The notes under the pieces: model-generated
What the model was told of the DNA's origin: nothing
The model's database searches: none
The model's input: only the letters and a program-made list of their open reading frames with translations
In this document: in pieces, positions 35,553-44,821 of the stretch
How the letters are laid out: each line of letters begins with the position of its first letter
Numbering within the stretch: the stretch's first letter is position 1
Assembly (NCBI RefSeq): GCF_004340975.1
Contig: NZ_SLXA01000003.1
Coordinates: 207,297 to 271,296 of the forward strand
Origin: Frisingicoccus caecimuris
GTDB lineage: Bacteria; Bacillota; Clostridia; Lachnospirales; Lachnospiraceae
Direction of reading: 5' to 3'
Length of the DNA stretch: 64,000 bases
Made by a program: the position numbers and the translations under genes

Positions 35553-36593
35553 ATGGGAACAAAGAGACAGGGCAGATATACAGTGATGTTTGAAAAACCT
35601 CCGATAATCCGCAGCTATGCGGCTATTGTGGGAGAAAAGGAATCAGAAGGACCTTTAGGGGCTTATTTTGACACCGTATGCGAAGACCCGATGATGGGAC
35701 AGGACAGTTGGGAGGCAGCGGAAGGTCAGCTTCAATACACGGCCGTATTAAAAGCGCTGGATAAGGCATTTTTACGGCCGGAGGATATTGATTATCTGTT
35801 TGCCGGGGATTTGCTCGGTCAGACGATTGCCACTTCCTTTGGCGTCATGGAGCTGCAGATTCCCCATTTTGGTCTTTATGGTGCATGTTCGACGATGGGA
35901 GAGTCTCTGAGTCTGGCTTCTATGGCGATTGATGGCGGTTTTGCCAGTCGTGTAGTGGCGGTGACTTCCAGCCATTTTGCCAGTGCTGAAAAGCAATTTC
36001 GTTATCCTCTGGGATATGGTAATCAGCGCTCTTTAGCGTCTACATGGACGGTAACAGGAAGCGGCGCCCTTGTTTTGGAAAACGCGGAGGAATGTTCGGA
36101 GCAGGCGGCAAAAAAATGTGTTCGTGTTCATGGGATAACGACAGGAAAAATTATGGATTATGGCATTAAGGATTCCCAGAATATGGGGGCCTGCATGGCG
36201 CCGGCCGCCGCCCTTGTTATTGCCAGTCATTTAAAGGACATGAATCGGAAACCGGAGGACTACGACCGGATCATTACCGGAGATCTGGGGACTGTCGGTC
36301 AGAAAATTTTATTTGAATTGATGCGTGAGGAAGGCTACGATATTGAAGGGTCTCATATGGATTGCGGTATTGAAATTTTTGACCATGAGACTCAGGATAC
36401 CCATGCCGGGGGAAGTGGATGTGGATGTTCGGCTGTGACTTTATGCAGCTATGTCATGCATCAGATGGAAATCGGAGAGTGGAAACGGGTCCTTTTTGTT
36501 CCGACGGGGGCGTTGTTGTCAAAAATAAGTTTTAACGAGGGGTTGAGTATTCCGGGGATTGCCCACGGTGTAGTGCTTGAAAAAGACGGATGA
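35553..36593 (+). CDS. spoVAD: Stage V sporulation protein AD
   Basis: A 346-residue thiolase-fold protein that binds dipicolinic acid on the outside of the SpoVA channel. Family features: PPIIRSYAAIVGEKESEGPLG, DYLFAGDLLGQTIATSFGV, GLYGACSTMGESLSLA at the former thiolase nucleophile position (Cys present), YRNPLEYG-like YPLGYGNQRSLASTWTVTGSGA, and the glycine-rich HAGGSGCGCSAVT. AGGAGG precedes the ATG by 9 bases. It is followed by an aminotransferase gene instead of spoVAE directly, an unusual order. Confidence 0.95.
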   Translation: MGTKRQGRYTVMFEKPPIIRSYAAIVGEKESEGPLGAYFDTVCEDPMMGQDSWEAAEGQLQYTAVLKALDKAFLRPEDIDYLFAGDLLGQTIATSFGVMELQIPHFGLYGACSTMGESLSLASMAIDGGFASRVVAVTSSHFASAEKQFRYPLGYGNQRSLASTWTVTGSGALVLENAEECSEQAAKKCVRVHGITTGKIMDYGIKDSQNMGACMAPAAALVIASHLKDMNRKPEDYDRIITGDLGTVGQKILFELMREEGYDIEGSHMDCGIEIFDHETQDTHAGGSGCGCSAVTLCSYVMHQMEIGEWKRVLFVPTGALLSKISFNEGLSIPGIAHGVVLEKDG

Positions 36594-36636
36594 TTGGTCT
36601 ATAATAAATACAATATGATAAAATTTTAAAGGAGCG

Positions 36637-37824
36637 ATGAGGATGAAATTCCATTTTGCCGAACATTTGGACAGCTTTGAGGCAGGGATATTTGCCATAT
36701 TAAATGAGAAAAAAGAGGAGCTTCTGCGGCAGGGAAGAGAAGTATATAATCTGTCCGTGGGAACGCCGGATTTTAAACCGGCACCCCATGTGATGGAAGC
36801 TTTTTGTAAAGCATGCCAGGATCCGGAGAACTATAAGTATTCTCTGGTGGACATGCCGGAGCTTTTAGATGCGGTGGCCGGCCATTATGAGCGTCGGTAT
36901 GGCGTACATATTGAACATGATGAAATTATGTCCATTAACGGTTCTCAGGAAGGGATCGCCCACATTGCCATGGCTCTGTGTGATGCGGAAGATGTGGTCC
37001 TTGTGCCCAATCCAGGATATCCGATTTTCTCAGTCGGACCATTTTTATGCGGTGCTGTGCCTGTGACTTATGATCTGCGTCCGGAGAATCATTTCCTGCC
37101 GGATTTTGACAGCATTTCGGAAGAAGTGGCAAAGAAAGCAAAATTTATAATTGTATCCTATCCGCTGAATCCGGTCTGTGTGACGGCAAATGATCGGATG
37201 TACGAAGAACTCATTCGTTTTGCGGAGAAATATCAGATTATTGTCCTGCATGACAATGCTTACTCAGATATCATTTACGGCGGAAGAAAGGGCGGTTCTT
37301 TCCTGGCGTATGATGGGGCAAAGGATGTGGGCGTGGAATTTTACTCTCTTTCTAAATCCTATAATCTGACGGGAGCCAGAATTTCTTTTGTGATTGGCAA
37401 TAAGGAGATTATCAGTAAGTTTAAGACGGTTCGGTCTCAGATCGATTACGGCGTATTTAAACCGGTACAGTATGGCGCCATTGCGGCTTTGAACGGACCT
37501 CAGGATGCGGTGCTTGAGCAGTGTGCTGAGTATGAACGGCGAAATCATGCACTTTGCGGAGGCTTGCGCCGTATCGGATGGAATGTACCGGACAGTGAGG
37601 GGACCATGTTCGCCTGGGCGCCGATTCCGGACGGGTATGTATCCTCCGAACAATTTTGTATGGACCTGGCGGACAAAACCGGTGTTATCTGTACGCCGGG
37701 AAGCAGTTTCGGAAGTCTGGGAAGCCGTTATGTTCGATTTGCGCTGGTGCGGGATGTTCCGACGATGGAAAAAATCGTACAAATTATTGATGAAAGCGGT
37801 ATTTTAAAGAATAGAGTAAATTGA
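36637..37824 (+). CDS. Class I/II aminotransferase, LL-diaminopimelate/alanine aminotransferase-like
   Basis: A 395-residue PLP aminotransferase inserted between spoVAD and spoVAE on the same strand. Motifs: LSVGTPDFKPAPHVMEA, YSLVDMPELLDAVAGHY, NGSQEGIAHIAMAL, VPNPGYPIFSVG, YPLNPVCV (the family usually has NPTG here), HDNAYSDIIYGG with the PLP Asp/Tyr, and SLSKSYNLTGARISFVIG with the Schiff-base Lys. It most resembles DapL/AlaC-type enzymes. Two ATGs (36637, 36643) fit AAGGAG. Since dipicolinate and diaminopimelate share a precursor, a role in spore lysine-branch metabolism is possible, but this is inference from position. Confidence 0.85.
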   Translation: MRMKFHFAEHLDSFEAGIFAILNEKKEELLRQGREVYNLSVGTPDFKPAPHVMEAFCKACQDPENYKYSLVDMPELLDAVAGHYERRYGVHIEHDEIMSINGSQEGIAHIAMALCDAEDVVLVPNPGYPIFSVGPFLCGAVPVTYDLRPENHFLPDFDSISEEVAKKAKFIIVSYPLNPVCVTANDRMYEELIRFAEKYQIIVLHDNAYSDIIYGGRKGGSFLAYDGAKDVGVEFYSLSKSYNLTGARISFVIGNKEIISKFKTVRSQIDYGVFKPVQYGAIAALNGPQDAVLEQCAEYERRNHALCGGLRRIGWNVPDSEGTMFAWAPIPDGYVSSEQFCMDLADKTGVICTPGSSFGSLGSRYVRFALVRDVPTMEKIVQIIDESGILKNRVN

Positions 37825-37912
37825 TTGCTCCCGGGTATATTACGGTGGTTTTTGCACATACTTTCCATAAGAGCCCGCAGGTCGGACTGTGGGATGGAAA
37901 GGAAGATGTATA

Positions 37913-38269
37913 ATGATGTTTCTTAAAGCTTTTTTAGTGGGAGGCCTGATTTGTGGGCTGATTCAGATTTTGATGGATCGGACCAAACTCCTTCCGGGAC
38001 GCATTATGGTACTGCTCGTCTGTCTGGGAATCGCGGCAGGAGTCCTTGGTATTTATAAACCTCTGGTGGATTTTGCCGGGGCAGGGGCTACCGTACCGCT
38101 GTGCGGCTTTGGTTACAGCTTGTGGGAAGGTGTTAAAGGCGCAATCAATGATGAAGGATTTATTGGGATTTTTAAAGGTGGGTTTAGTGCGTCGTCGATT
38201 GGAATCAGCGCGTCTCTGCTGATTTCTTATCTGGCATCTCTCATTTTTAATCCAAAGATGAAAAAGTAG
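37913..38269 (+). CDS. spoVAE: Stage V sporulation protein AE (SpoVAEb-type)
   Basis: A 118-residue membrane protein with three to four hydrophobic segments, matching SpoVAEb: FLKAFLVGGLICGLIQILMDRTKL, GLGIYKPLVDFAGAGATVPLCGFG-like sequence (IYKPLVDFAGAGATVPLCGFGYSLWEGV), and ASSIGISASLLISYLASLIF. It resembles SpoVAC, its distant paralogue (FAGAG...P.(T/C)GF). ATG 37913 follows GGAAGGAAG. It closes the spoVA cluster, separated from spoVAD by an aminotransferase gene, and is followed by a strong terminator. Confidence 0.92.
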   Translation: MMFLKAFLVGGLICGLIQILMDRTKLLPGRIMVLLVCLGIAAGVLGIYKPLVDFAGAGATVPLCGFGYSLWEGVKGAINDEGFIGIFKGGFSASSIGISASLLISYLASLIFNPKMKK

Positions 38270-38273
38270 ATGA

Positions 38274-38320
38274 AAAAGAACGTCCCCAAAGTTATTTGAT
38301 GACTTTGGGGACGTTCTTTT
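38274..38320. terminator. Strong bidirectional terminator between spoVAE and PBP gene
   Basis: AAAAAGAACGTCCCCAAAGT and ACTTTGGGGACGTTCTTTT form a near-perfect 19-bp stem with A and T runs on either side. It serves the convergent transcripts of spoVAE (+) and the penicillin-binding protein (-). Confidence 0.95.
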
Positions 38321-38419
38321 ATTTATGCGAGCAACGAGCCAGGCAGCCGCACTTGTGCGGATATTTGGCGATTGTTGCGATAACGAGTGAAACGCGCAAA
38401 ACGTGTTTCATCTCGTTGG

Positions 38420-41017
38420 TCAGCCAACAGGTGTTGGCGCTGTCGGATCTGTCGGAGTTGTCGGTGTCGTTGGAGTTGTCGGTGTCGTTGGAGTTTCACC
38501 AGATGGCTCTGTACTTGGAGTCGTCGTCGGAGTCGTTTCAGACGTTGTACTTTCAACAGATGTTGTTTCCGGCGGGCATGTGCAGTAGTAACCAGGTATT
38601 TCTGATGAAGAACGATATTCTTTATAAGAAGTGCTCTTCGAGTTTCCATTTGCAATACCACCGCATACATTACAAATTGTTGCACCAATGTGGTCATTAC
38701 AGTAACCGCTTGGCAGTGATGTTAAATCAAAATATTCGGTGACCGGTGTACATGCGGAGGTTCCGACAAGCTTTCCGGATTTGGAGCAGACGGTCCGTGT
38801 ACCGATATTTTCCGGTACGGTAAAGGAAGTCGGCTCATAGCCGCATTCTGCATCAATCCGGCGCATGATTGTTGCCCACAGATATTCGTGTTCAGTTTCG
38901 CTTAACTCACCTTCCATTGCATAGCTCTGATCGTAACCAAGCCAGATACCAGCAGTCAGATATGGAGTATAGCCCACGAACCAGAGGTCCTTACTGTCGG
39001 AAGTTGTACCGGTTTTTCCGGCCACATCCATACCGTCATGAAGAGCACAGGCGGTACCGGTACCTTTGGTGACAACGTCCTGCATGGCGCTGGTCAGAAG
39101 GTAAGCGGTTGTTTCTTTAATAACCTGTTTTCCCTGAGGATTTGTATTATCCAGAAGGACATTACCATCACGGTCAACGACTTTGGAATAGAAGACCGGA
39201 CGGACATATTTACCGCCGTTGGCAATGGCAGCATAAGCTCCGGTTATTTCCAGGTTGGTAACACCATAGGTCAGACCGCCAAGAGCAAAGGATTCTACAT
39301 AGTCGCTGTCAGTCAATGTGGTAATACCAAGTTTCCGGCAGTAGTCAATGGCAAGTTCCGGCGTAACATCCTCCACAAAGAATTTTGTCGTTACAACGTT
39401 CATGGACTGGGTAATGGCATAACGCACCGTAGCCAGTCCCCAGTATCCCGAATACCAGTTGACCGGGCTGTAGCCGGATGGTGTGGTGTACGGCGCATCC
39501 ATTTTTGTACTGCCAAGTGTCAGCCCTGCCGCATCCAGACCCGGAAGATAACATCCAAGAATCTTGAAACAGGAACCTGGCTGACGTGTGGCCTGAGTCT
39601 CGCGGCTGAAGGATAAGCTTTCCTGCTTCTCATTACGTCCACCGGCAATGGCTTTTACTTCCCCGGTCCGCTGATCCATCAGCACAAATGAGGACTGCAT
39701 CGCATATGGCTGGTAAAAGGTTTCAGCGAGGGTATTCTCTTCCGTGATACCAAGGGCTTCTTTATAATGATTAATATCATTCCAGGCTTCGTCCGCATTA
39801 TTATAAATCAGTTTGAAGCTGGAGTTTTCATTGTTCCAATACCAGTACTGCATCGTTAACTGGTCGTAGTTTGAGGTACTTCCGTCTTCTTCCATAACGG
39901 AACAGCGCCATTCCAGGCCAAGAGCGTTATTATAACCAAAGTTGGAATCATCATGATATTCTTCGTCAACAATCGTCTGCATCTGGTTATCCTGCGCCAG
40001 ATAGACTTTGAGGCCGCCGCCGTATAGTTTGTTGACGGCCTGCTCCTGGGTGTAGCCAAGCTGATCCTGAAGGTCCTGAAGTACCTGACGGATTGCCGCA
40101 TCTTCGTAATAAGTAAAGACACGATGATTATCGCCCTGTTCTTCAGCCCGGGCAGCAATACGTTCATAGACATTATCGGCGATCGCTTCGTCGTATTGTT
40201 CCTGGGTCAGGTAACCCTGCTCCAGCATATTTCCAAGGGTTTTATCCCGTCGCTCTTTGTTATTATCCGGATAGTACATCGGATCAAACCAGGTCGGGCT
40301 CTTGGCGATACTTGCAAGAACGGCCGCTTCAGAAGCATTGACTTCCGAACAGGATTTACCGAAATATCTCTGAGAAGCTGCTTCAACACCATAGGTCGAA
40401 GCCCCGAGATTGATGGTATTTAAGTAGGCTTCCAAAATCTCATCCTTGGACATCGTTTTTTCGAGTTCAAGAGCAAGATATTGTTCCTGAAATTTACGTT
40501 TGAATTTTAAAAGCAGTGAATCTTCATCACCGCCGCCAAAAACATTAATTTTCAGAAGCTGCTGTGTGATGGTACTGGCACCTTCGGAGAAATCACCGGA
40601 GGTAACACCGACAACGAAGGCACGAACAATACCTTTTGGGTCAATACCATTATGCTCTCTGAAACGTTCATCCTCCAGAGCGATAAAAGCGTTCTGGAGA
40701 ACTTCCGGCATCTCGCTGATACTTTTTTGAATACGGTTAGTTTCCGGTTGATAAAGCTGTGTCAGCAGGTTACCGTCCTTATCATAAATAAAGGATTTAT
40801 AACCCTCAGGAATAACATCTTCCACACTGATCTGAGGAGCAGAGTCTAATACACCTCTGAGACCTCCGATTGCGGCGGCGATACCCATAACGCCGATGGC
40901 GATCAGGGCAAAAATAAAAATGCGGAATATATTAAAACTGACTTTATGCTTAGCTTTAGGAATATCAGAACGTATGTGTTTTTCTTTTTTTTGCGTTCCG
41001 TGTTTACTGTAGTCCAT
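38420..41017 (-). CDS. Class A penicillin-binding protein (PBP1A family)
   Basis: An 865-residue bifunctional peptidoglycan synthase. A cytoplasmic basic N-terminus and one membrane anchor (FRIFIFALIAIGVMGIAAAIG) come first. The GT51 glycosyltransferase follows (ALEDERFREHNGIDPKGIVRAF, EGASTITQQLLKI, KRKFQEQYLALELEKTMSKDEILEAYLN). The transpeptidase domain has the serine box GSCFK, an SMN-type motif (TQSMNVV) and KTGTTSD. The tail is Thr/Pro-rich (repeats of TTP) with a cysteine-containing segment before it (CSKSGKLVGTSACTPV). The start at 41017 has AAGGAGG 11 bases upstream; longer frames lack one. It is monocistronic and divergent from the next gene. Confidence 0.95.
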   Translation of the reverse strand: MDYSKHGTQKKEKHIRSDIPKAKHKVSFNIFRIFIFALIAIGVMGIAAAIGGLRGVLDSAPQISVEDVIPEGYKSFIYDKDGNLLTQLYQPETNRIQKSISEMPEVLQNAFIALEDERFREHNGIDPKGIVRAFVVGVTSGDFSEGASTITQQLLKINVFGGGDEDSLLLKFKRKFQEQYLALELEKTMSKDEILEAYLNTINLGASTYGVEAASQRYFGKSCSEVNASEAAVLASIAKSPTWFDPMYYPDNNKERRDKTLGNMLEQGYLTQEQYDEAIADNVYERIAARAEEQGDNHRVFTYYEDAAIRQVLQDLQDQLGYTQEQAVNKLYGGGLKVYLAQDNQMQTIVDEEYHDDSNFGYNNALGLEWRCSVMEEDGSTSNYDQLTMQYWYWNNENSSFKLIYNNADEAWNDINHYKEALGITEENTLAETFYQPYAMQSSFVLMDQRTGEVKAIAGGRNEKQESLSFSRETQATRQPGSCFKILGCYLPGLDAAGLTLGSTKMDAPYTTPSGYSPVNWYSGYWGLATVRYAITQSMNVVTTKFFVEDVTPELAIDYCRKLGITTLTDSDYVESFALGGLTYGVTNLEITGAYAAIANGGKYVRPVFYSKVVDRDGNVLLDNTNPQGKQVIKETTAYLLTSAMQDVVTKGTGTACALHDGMDVAGKTGTTSDSKDLWFVGYTPYLTAGIWLGYDQSYAMEGELSETEHEYLWATIMRRIDAECGYEPTSFTVPENIGTRTVCSKSGKLVGTSACTPVTEYFDLTSLPSGYCNDHIGATICNVCGGIANGNSKSTSYKEYRSSSEIPGYYCTCPPETTSVESTTSETTPTTTPSTEPSGETPTTPTTPTTPTTPTDPTAPTPVG

Positions 41018-41161
41018 AAAATTATAGCCTCCTTTACAAATGTACATTATAACAAATATATGCAGTGAAAGCAAAGAAAATTTTGAATTATTGCTGAATT
41101 AATGGTACACTGTCTAATATATTATAAAAATTTGAAATAAACCTGAAAGGATTTGAACAGG

Positions 41162-41809
41162 ATGGATGGAGTCAAAATCGTTTATCAGGGCGGAGAAGGA
41201 GAGATTGTTGAAAAAAAATCTCGTTTTATAGCAACAGTATGCCCAGTTAATTCAGAACAAGACGCAGTACAGTTTATAGAACAAATGAAAAAGAAATATT
41301 GGGATGCCCGGCATAATTGCCATGCATTTGTGATCGGGGAGCGGAATGAGGTTTCTCGATGCAGTGACGACGGTGAGCCGTCGGGGACCGCCGGGAAACC
41401 TATGTTGGACGTGCTTTTAGGGTCAGGGCTGCACAATGTCTGCGTAGTCGTGACCCGATATTTCGGGGGAACCCTTTTAGGAACGGGGGGCCTTGTGCGG
41501 GCCTATAGTCAGGCCGTTCAGGAAGGGCTTGCAAACAGCGTGATCGTGGAGAAGATTATGAGCTGTCGAATGAAAATTTATACAGATTATAATGGTATTG
41601 GGAAAATTCAATATATTCTTGGAAAAAGTCGGGCAATTACTGTCAGTACGGATTACACAGAACGGGTGGTTGTTGAAATACTGATAGAAAAAGGGCTTTT
41701 TGACGGGCTCTGCAAAGAAATAGTGGAGGCGACGAGTGGAAAGGCGGAGTTTGAAAAACTGGAAGAGTGCTATTGTGCCGCCGCCGATGGTGAAGTTATT
41801 GTATTTTGA
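41162..41809 (+). CDS. YigZ/IMPACT family protein
   Basis: A 215-residue member of the YigZ (UPF0029, IMPACT) family, cytoplasmic and of uncertain biochemical role. The N-terminal core contains EKKSRFIATVCPV, KKYWDARHNCHAFVIG, SDDGEPSGTAGKPMLDVL and VVTRYFGGTLLGTGGLVRAYSQAVQEGL, all family hallmarks. A C-terminal DUF1949-type small domain follows. The start is uncertain: ATG 41162 has only a weak site, while TTG 41153 lies 4 bases after AAAGG. It stands alone between PBP1A and the amino acid importer. Confidence 0.92.
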   Translation: MDGVKIVYQGGEGEIVEKKSRFIATVCPVNSEQDAVQFIEQMKKKYWDARHNCHAFVIGERNEVSRCSDDGEPSGTAGKPMLDVLLGSGLHNVCVVVTRYFGGTLLGTGGLVRAYSQAVQEGLANSVIVEKIMSCRMKIYTDYNGIGKIQYILGKSRAITVSTDYTERVVVEILIEKGLFDGLCKEIVEATSGKAEFEKLEECYCAAADGEVIVF

Positions 41810-41830
41810 TGTATTTTTATGCGAAAATGC

Positions 41831-41860
41831 TTGCATTTTATGGAACATTTATTGTATACT
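41831..41860 (+). promoter_or_regulatory. Promoter of the amino acid ABC importer
   Basis: TTGCAT, 18 bases, TATACT, about 48 bases before the start codon. Confidence 0.6.
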
Positions 41861-41907
41861 GTAGAATGTTAAATATTTAGATTTAATTTATCAGGAGGAG
41901 AGAAACA

Positions 41908-42723
41908 ATGAAAAAAATAGTAAGTTTAGCATGTGTGCTGGCTTTGTCCGTATCCGTGATGGCTGGCTGCAGCTCAAAAAGCGAAGAAACAAAGGCGGCA
42001 GAGACGACTGCCGATACAACAGCGGAAACTGGCGCTGAAAGCACAGCAGCCGGAGATTCCGGTAAGTTGATCATGGCTACAGAGGCTGGTTTTGCTCCAT
42101 ATGAATATACAGAAGATGGAGAGACAGTTATTGGTGTGGATGTGGATATTGCTAATGAAATTGCAAAAGCTATGGGTAAAGAACTGGTAATCCAGAATAT
42201 GACTTTTGATGGCGCGTTACTGGCTGTACAGCAGGGCGTTGTTGATTTTGCGGCGGCAGGTATTTCTGTAACACCGGATCGTCAGGAAGAGATGGATTTT
42301 ACTATTGAATATGCGACCTCCAAACAGGTGGTTGTTGTGAAAAAAGATGCCGGAAAGATTGAATCTGTAGAAGATGTGACAGAAGGAACTATTGTTGGCG
42401 TTCAGATGGGAACGACCGGTGATTTTTATTGCACAGATGATCTGGGATGCGAAGTAAAACAGTTTGGTAAATATGCGGAAGCAGCTCTGGAACTTAAAAA
42501 TGATAAATTAGACTGTATTGTCATGGATTCTCTTCCAGCCGAACAGCTTGTAGCTGCCAACGACGACCTGGAAATCCTTGATGGTGAGCTTTTTACAGAT
42601 AAATATGCCATCGCAGTAAAGAAAGGTAATACAGAGCTTCTTGATCAGATGAATGAAGTATTACAGCAGCTCATTGATGAAGGTAAGATTGACGAATTTA
42701 CAATCAATCATACAACAAAATAG
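41908..42723 (+). CDS. Polar amino acid ABC transporter substrate-binding lipoprotein
   Basis: A 271-residue extracellular binding protein of the SBP_bac_3 family. The lipoprotein signal ends in VMAGC with the Cys at residue 21, and a T/A/E-rich linker follows to about residue 52. The folded part is typical: GFAPYEYTEDGETVIGVDVDIANEIAKAMG, GALLAVQQGVVDFAAAGISVTPDRQEEMDF and GVQMGTTGDFY. AGGAGG precedes the ATG by 9 bases. It begins a three-gene operon with permease and ATPase. The exact amino acid is not readable. Confidence 0.94.
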   Translation: MKKIVSLACVLALSVSVMAGCSSKSEETKAAETTADTTAETGAESTAAGDSGKLIMATEAGFAPYEYTEDGETVIGVDVDIANEIAKAMGKELVIQNMTFDGALLAVQQGVVDFAAAGISVTPDRQEEMDFTIEYATSKQVVVVKKDAGKIESVEDVTEGTIVGVQMGTTGDFYCTDDLGCEVKQFGKYAEAALELKNDKLDCIVMDSLPAEQLVAANDDLEILDGELFTDKYAIAVKKGNTELLDQMNEVLQQLIDEGKIDEFTINHTTK

Positions 42724-42739
42724 GATTTGAGGTAATGAT

Positions 42740-43453
42740 GTGGGTAATTGGTTAATATCAGCATGGGAAAGAATAGAAAAAGCATTTTTAGTGAACGGCC
42801 GTTATGCGGCTTATCTGAATGGTTTTAAGACGACTTTAATTATATCACTTTTTGCAGTATTGCTTGGTGTAGCTGTCGGATTGATTTTGGCGATCATCAA
42901 ATATACGGCAAATCATGTAGAGAAAAATATCATATTGACGCTTCTCAACTGGATAGCCAATATCTATATCGGTATTATCCGGGGAACTCCGGTTTATGTA
43001 CAGCTTTTGATTATTTACTTTATTATCTTTGCGAAGATGGATACCTCACCGATCGTGGCGGCTGTCCTCTGTTTCGGTATTAATTCCAGTGCCTATGTGG
43101 CGGAGATCATCCGTGCGGGAATCGAGGCGGTGGATGTCGGCCAGATGGAGGCGGGACGTTCCCTTGGCCTTGGATGGGGACAGACGATGATCAGTATCAT
43201 TATGCCGCAGGCGATAAAAAATATTCTGCCGGCTCTCGGCAACGAGTTTATCGTATTGATCAAGGAAACAGCTATTGTCGGAACGATTGCCGTGCGGGAC
43301 GTGACAAAGGCAGCCCAGAATGTGGGTGCGATTACTTATGATCTGCTGCCTCCGCTTCTGATCACAGCGGCTATGTATCTGGTAGTTGTCATTATCCTGA
43401 CCAAATTATTGTCAATATTTGAAAGGAGGCTGGCCCAGAGTGATCGACGTTAA
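42740..43453 (+). CDS. Polar amino acid ABC transporter permease
   Basis: A 237-residue HisM/GlnP-type permease with about five hydrophobic segments. Early segment: [27 protein letters not shown]. The ATPase docking loop reads [34 protein letters not shown] near residues 134-167. [15 protein letters not shown] is characteristic. Translation starts at GTG 42740, 7 bases after GAGG; there is no in-frame ATG nearby. Its 3' end overlaps the ATPase gene by 14 bases. Confidence 0.93.
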   Translation: MGNWLISAWERIEKAFLVNGRYAAYLNGFKTTLIISLFAVLLGVAVGLILAIIKYTANHVEKNIILTLLNWIANIYIGIIRGTPVYVQLLIIYFIIFAKMDTSPIVAAVLCFGINSSAYVAEIIRAGIEAVDVGQMEAGRSLGLGWGQTMISIIMPQAIKNILPALGNEFIVLIKETAIVGTIAVRDVTKAAQNVGAITYDLLPPLLITAAMYLVVVIILTKLLSIFERRLAQSDRR

Positions 43454-44165
43454 GCATCTTGACAAAGTCTTTGGTGACAATCATGTCCTTAAAGACTTGA
43501 ATGAACATATTGAGCAGGGTGAAAAGGTCGTTATCGTTGGACCTTCCGGCTCGGGCAAGAGTACATTTTTACGGTGTCTGAATTTGATGGAAAAGCCAAC
43601 TTCCGGACATATTGTATTTGAGGGAAAGGATATCACCGAGGCGAAATCAAAAGAAGTCAATCAGATTCGTCAGAAGATGGGAATGGTGTTTCAGCATTTC
43701 AATCTGTTTCCTCATCTGACAATTAAAGATAATATTACACTGGCTCCGATAAAGCTTAAGATCATGACAAAAGAAGAGGCGGACAAAAAAGCGATGGAGC
43801 TTTTGAAACGGGTCGGCCTTGAAGACAAAGCAGATGCTTATCCGGCTCAGCTTTCCGGTGGACAGAAGCAGCGTATCGCCATTGTGCGGAGCCTGGCCAT
43901 GAATCCGGAGGTCATGCTCTTTGATGAACCTACGTCAGCACTGGATCCGGAGATGGTGGGTGAAGTGCTTGACCTGATGAAACAGCTGGCCGATGAGGGA
44001 ATGACCATGGTGGTCGTTACCCATGAGATGGGCTTTGCCAGAGAGGTGGCTTCAAGAGTCATGTTCATGGCTGACGGATATATTCTTGAACAGAATACAC
44101 CGGAAGAATTCTTTGGGAATCCACAGAATGATCGACTGAAAGATTTTTTGTCAAAAGTATTATAA
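43440..44165 (+). CDS. Polar amino acid ABC transporter ATP-binding protein
   Basis: A 241-residue ATPase of the GlnQ/HisP group. Walker A is [13 protein letters not shown], the Q-loop is [12 protein letters not shown], the signature is [14 protein letters not shown], Walker B is [16 protein letters not shown] and the switch His is in [10 protein letters not shown]. The start is GTG 43440, about 10 bases after AAAGGAGG within the permease gene. It energises amino acid uptake with the two genes before it. A terminator follows directly. Confidence 0.95.
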   Translation: MIDVKHLDKVFGDNHVLKDLNEHIEQGEKVVIVGPSGSGKSTFLRCLNLMEKPTSGHIVFEGKDITEAKSKEVNQIRQKMGMVFQHFNLFPHLTIKDNITLAPIKLKIMTKEEADKKAMELLKRVGLEDKADAYPAQLSGGQKQRIAIVRSLAMNPEVMLFDEPTSALDPEMVGEVLDLMKQLADEGMTMVVVTHEMGFAREVASRVMFMADGYILEQNTPEEFFGNPQNDRLKDFLSKVL

Positions 44166-44172
44166 AATGAAG

Positions 44173-44217
44173 AATCGCTGTATCATAGCTTCTCAGGTTG
44201 TGGTACAGCGATTTTTT
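44173..44217 (+). terminator. Terminator after amino acid importer operon
   Basis: AATCGCTGTA and TACAGCGATT form a 10-bp stem with a 21-base loop and a six-T run. Confidence 0.9.
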
Positions 44218-44247
44218 AGCTGGACAATAAAGAAAGAGTATGAGTCG

Positions 44248-44300
44248 GGAGGGGATAGCCATGAAAATATTAATATACGGAATTGAAGATAAAGCAAACC
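44248..44300 (+). pseudogene. Possible truncated gene start with strong ribosome site
   Basis: GGAGGGG at 44248-44254 sits 6 bases before ATG 44261, which begins MKILIYGIEDKANPS. The frame then runs through a terminator stem and antisense to trxA, so the downstream part is not a real protein. This looks like the first dozen codons of a gene whose body was deleted. Low confidence. Confidence 0.3.
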
Positions 44301-44325
44301 CCTCTCGGCCATCTGAGAGGGGTTT
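44296..44325. terminator. Terminator downstream of trxA
   Basis: AAACCCCTCTC and GAGAGGGGTTT form a perfect 11-bp stem with an 8-base loop, flanked by T-rich sequence on both strands. It lies 10 bases after the trxA stop (minus strand). Confidence 0.88.
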
Positions 44326-44334
44326 TTCTCTGAA

Positions 44335-44643
44335 TCAATCAAACATTTTTAAAATCTGGGCCTTTGGCATCGCCCCGATGATTTTGTTGATCATTTTGCC
44401 GTTTTTCATAGCGACGAGTGTCGGCACACTCATTACCTGAAAGGTTCTTGCCAGATCCAGATTCTTATCTACGTCTAATTTGCATACTTTAATGTCCGGA
44501 CGCTCGTTTGCAATCTGATCCACTACTGGGGAAACCATCTTGCAAGGTCCGCACCACGTGGCAAAGAAATCGATGAGGACCGGTTTATCAGATTCAATGA
44601 CTTCCTTCTGATAATTTTCCTGAGTCAATTCAATAACAGCCAT
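44335..44643 (-). CDS. trxA: Thioredoxin
   Basis: A 102-residue thioredoxin. The redox motif is WCGPCK, within FFATWCGPCKMVSPVV at about residues 27-42, and the cis-proline lies in SVPTLVAM. IKVCKLDVDKN is the central strand. It reduces disulfides in cytoplasmic proteins. AGGAG lies about 7 bases before the ATG on the minus strand. It is monocistronic, with no thioredoxin reductase gene in the window. Confidence 0.96.
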   Translation of the reverse strand: MAVIELTQENYQKEVIESDKPVLIDFFATWCGPCKMVSPVVDQIANERPDIKVCKLDVDKNLDLARTFQVMSVPTLVAMKNGKMINKIIGAMPKAQILKMFD

Positions 44644-44821
44644 AATATTACTCCTTTCTTGTATCCATAATTTTCCCTGATAAAGAAAAAATATGTTGTC
44701 CTAATCAGAATAGCACATCTGATGAAAAAAAGACAGTCTATTTTTAAAATGCTAATTGAAAATAAATATCATATATCGTATAGTAGAACATAAGGAAAAG
44801 ATTGATGAAGGAGTTAGAAAA

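Noticed and set aside
38403..38588. A Val/Gly-rich plus-strand reading frame opposite the PBP1A tail
   Set aside because: It is the reverse reading of the Thr/Pro repeat codons, with no ribosome site and strong coding evidence on the other strand.
44240..44440. A 66-codon plus-strand frame over trxA
   Set aside because: After about 12 codons it runs through a terminator and antisense to a clear thioredoxin gene; only its start is of interest.
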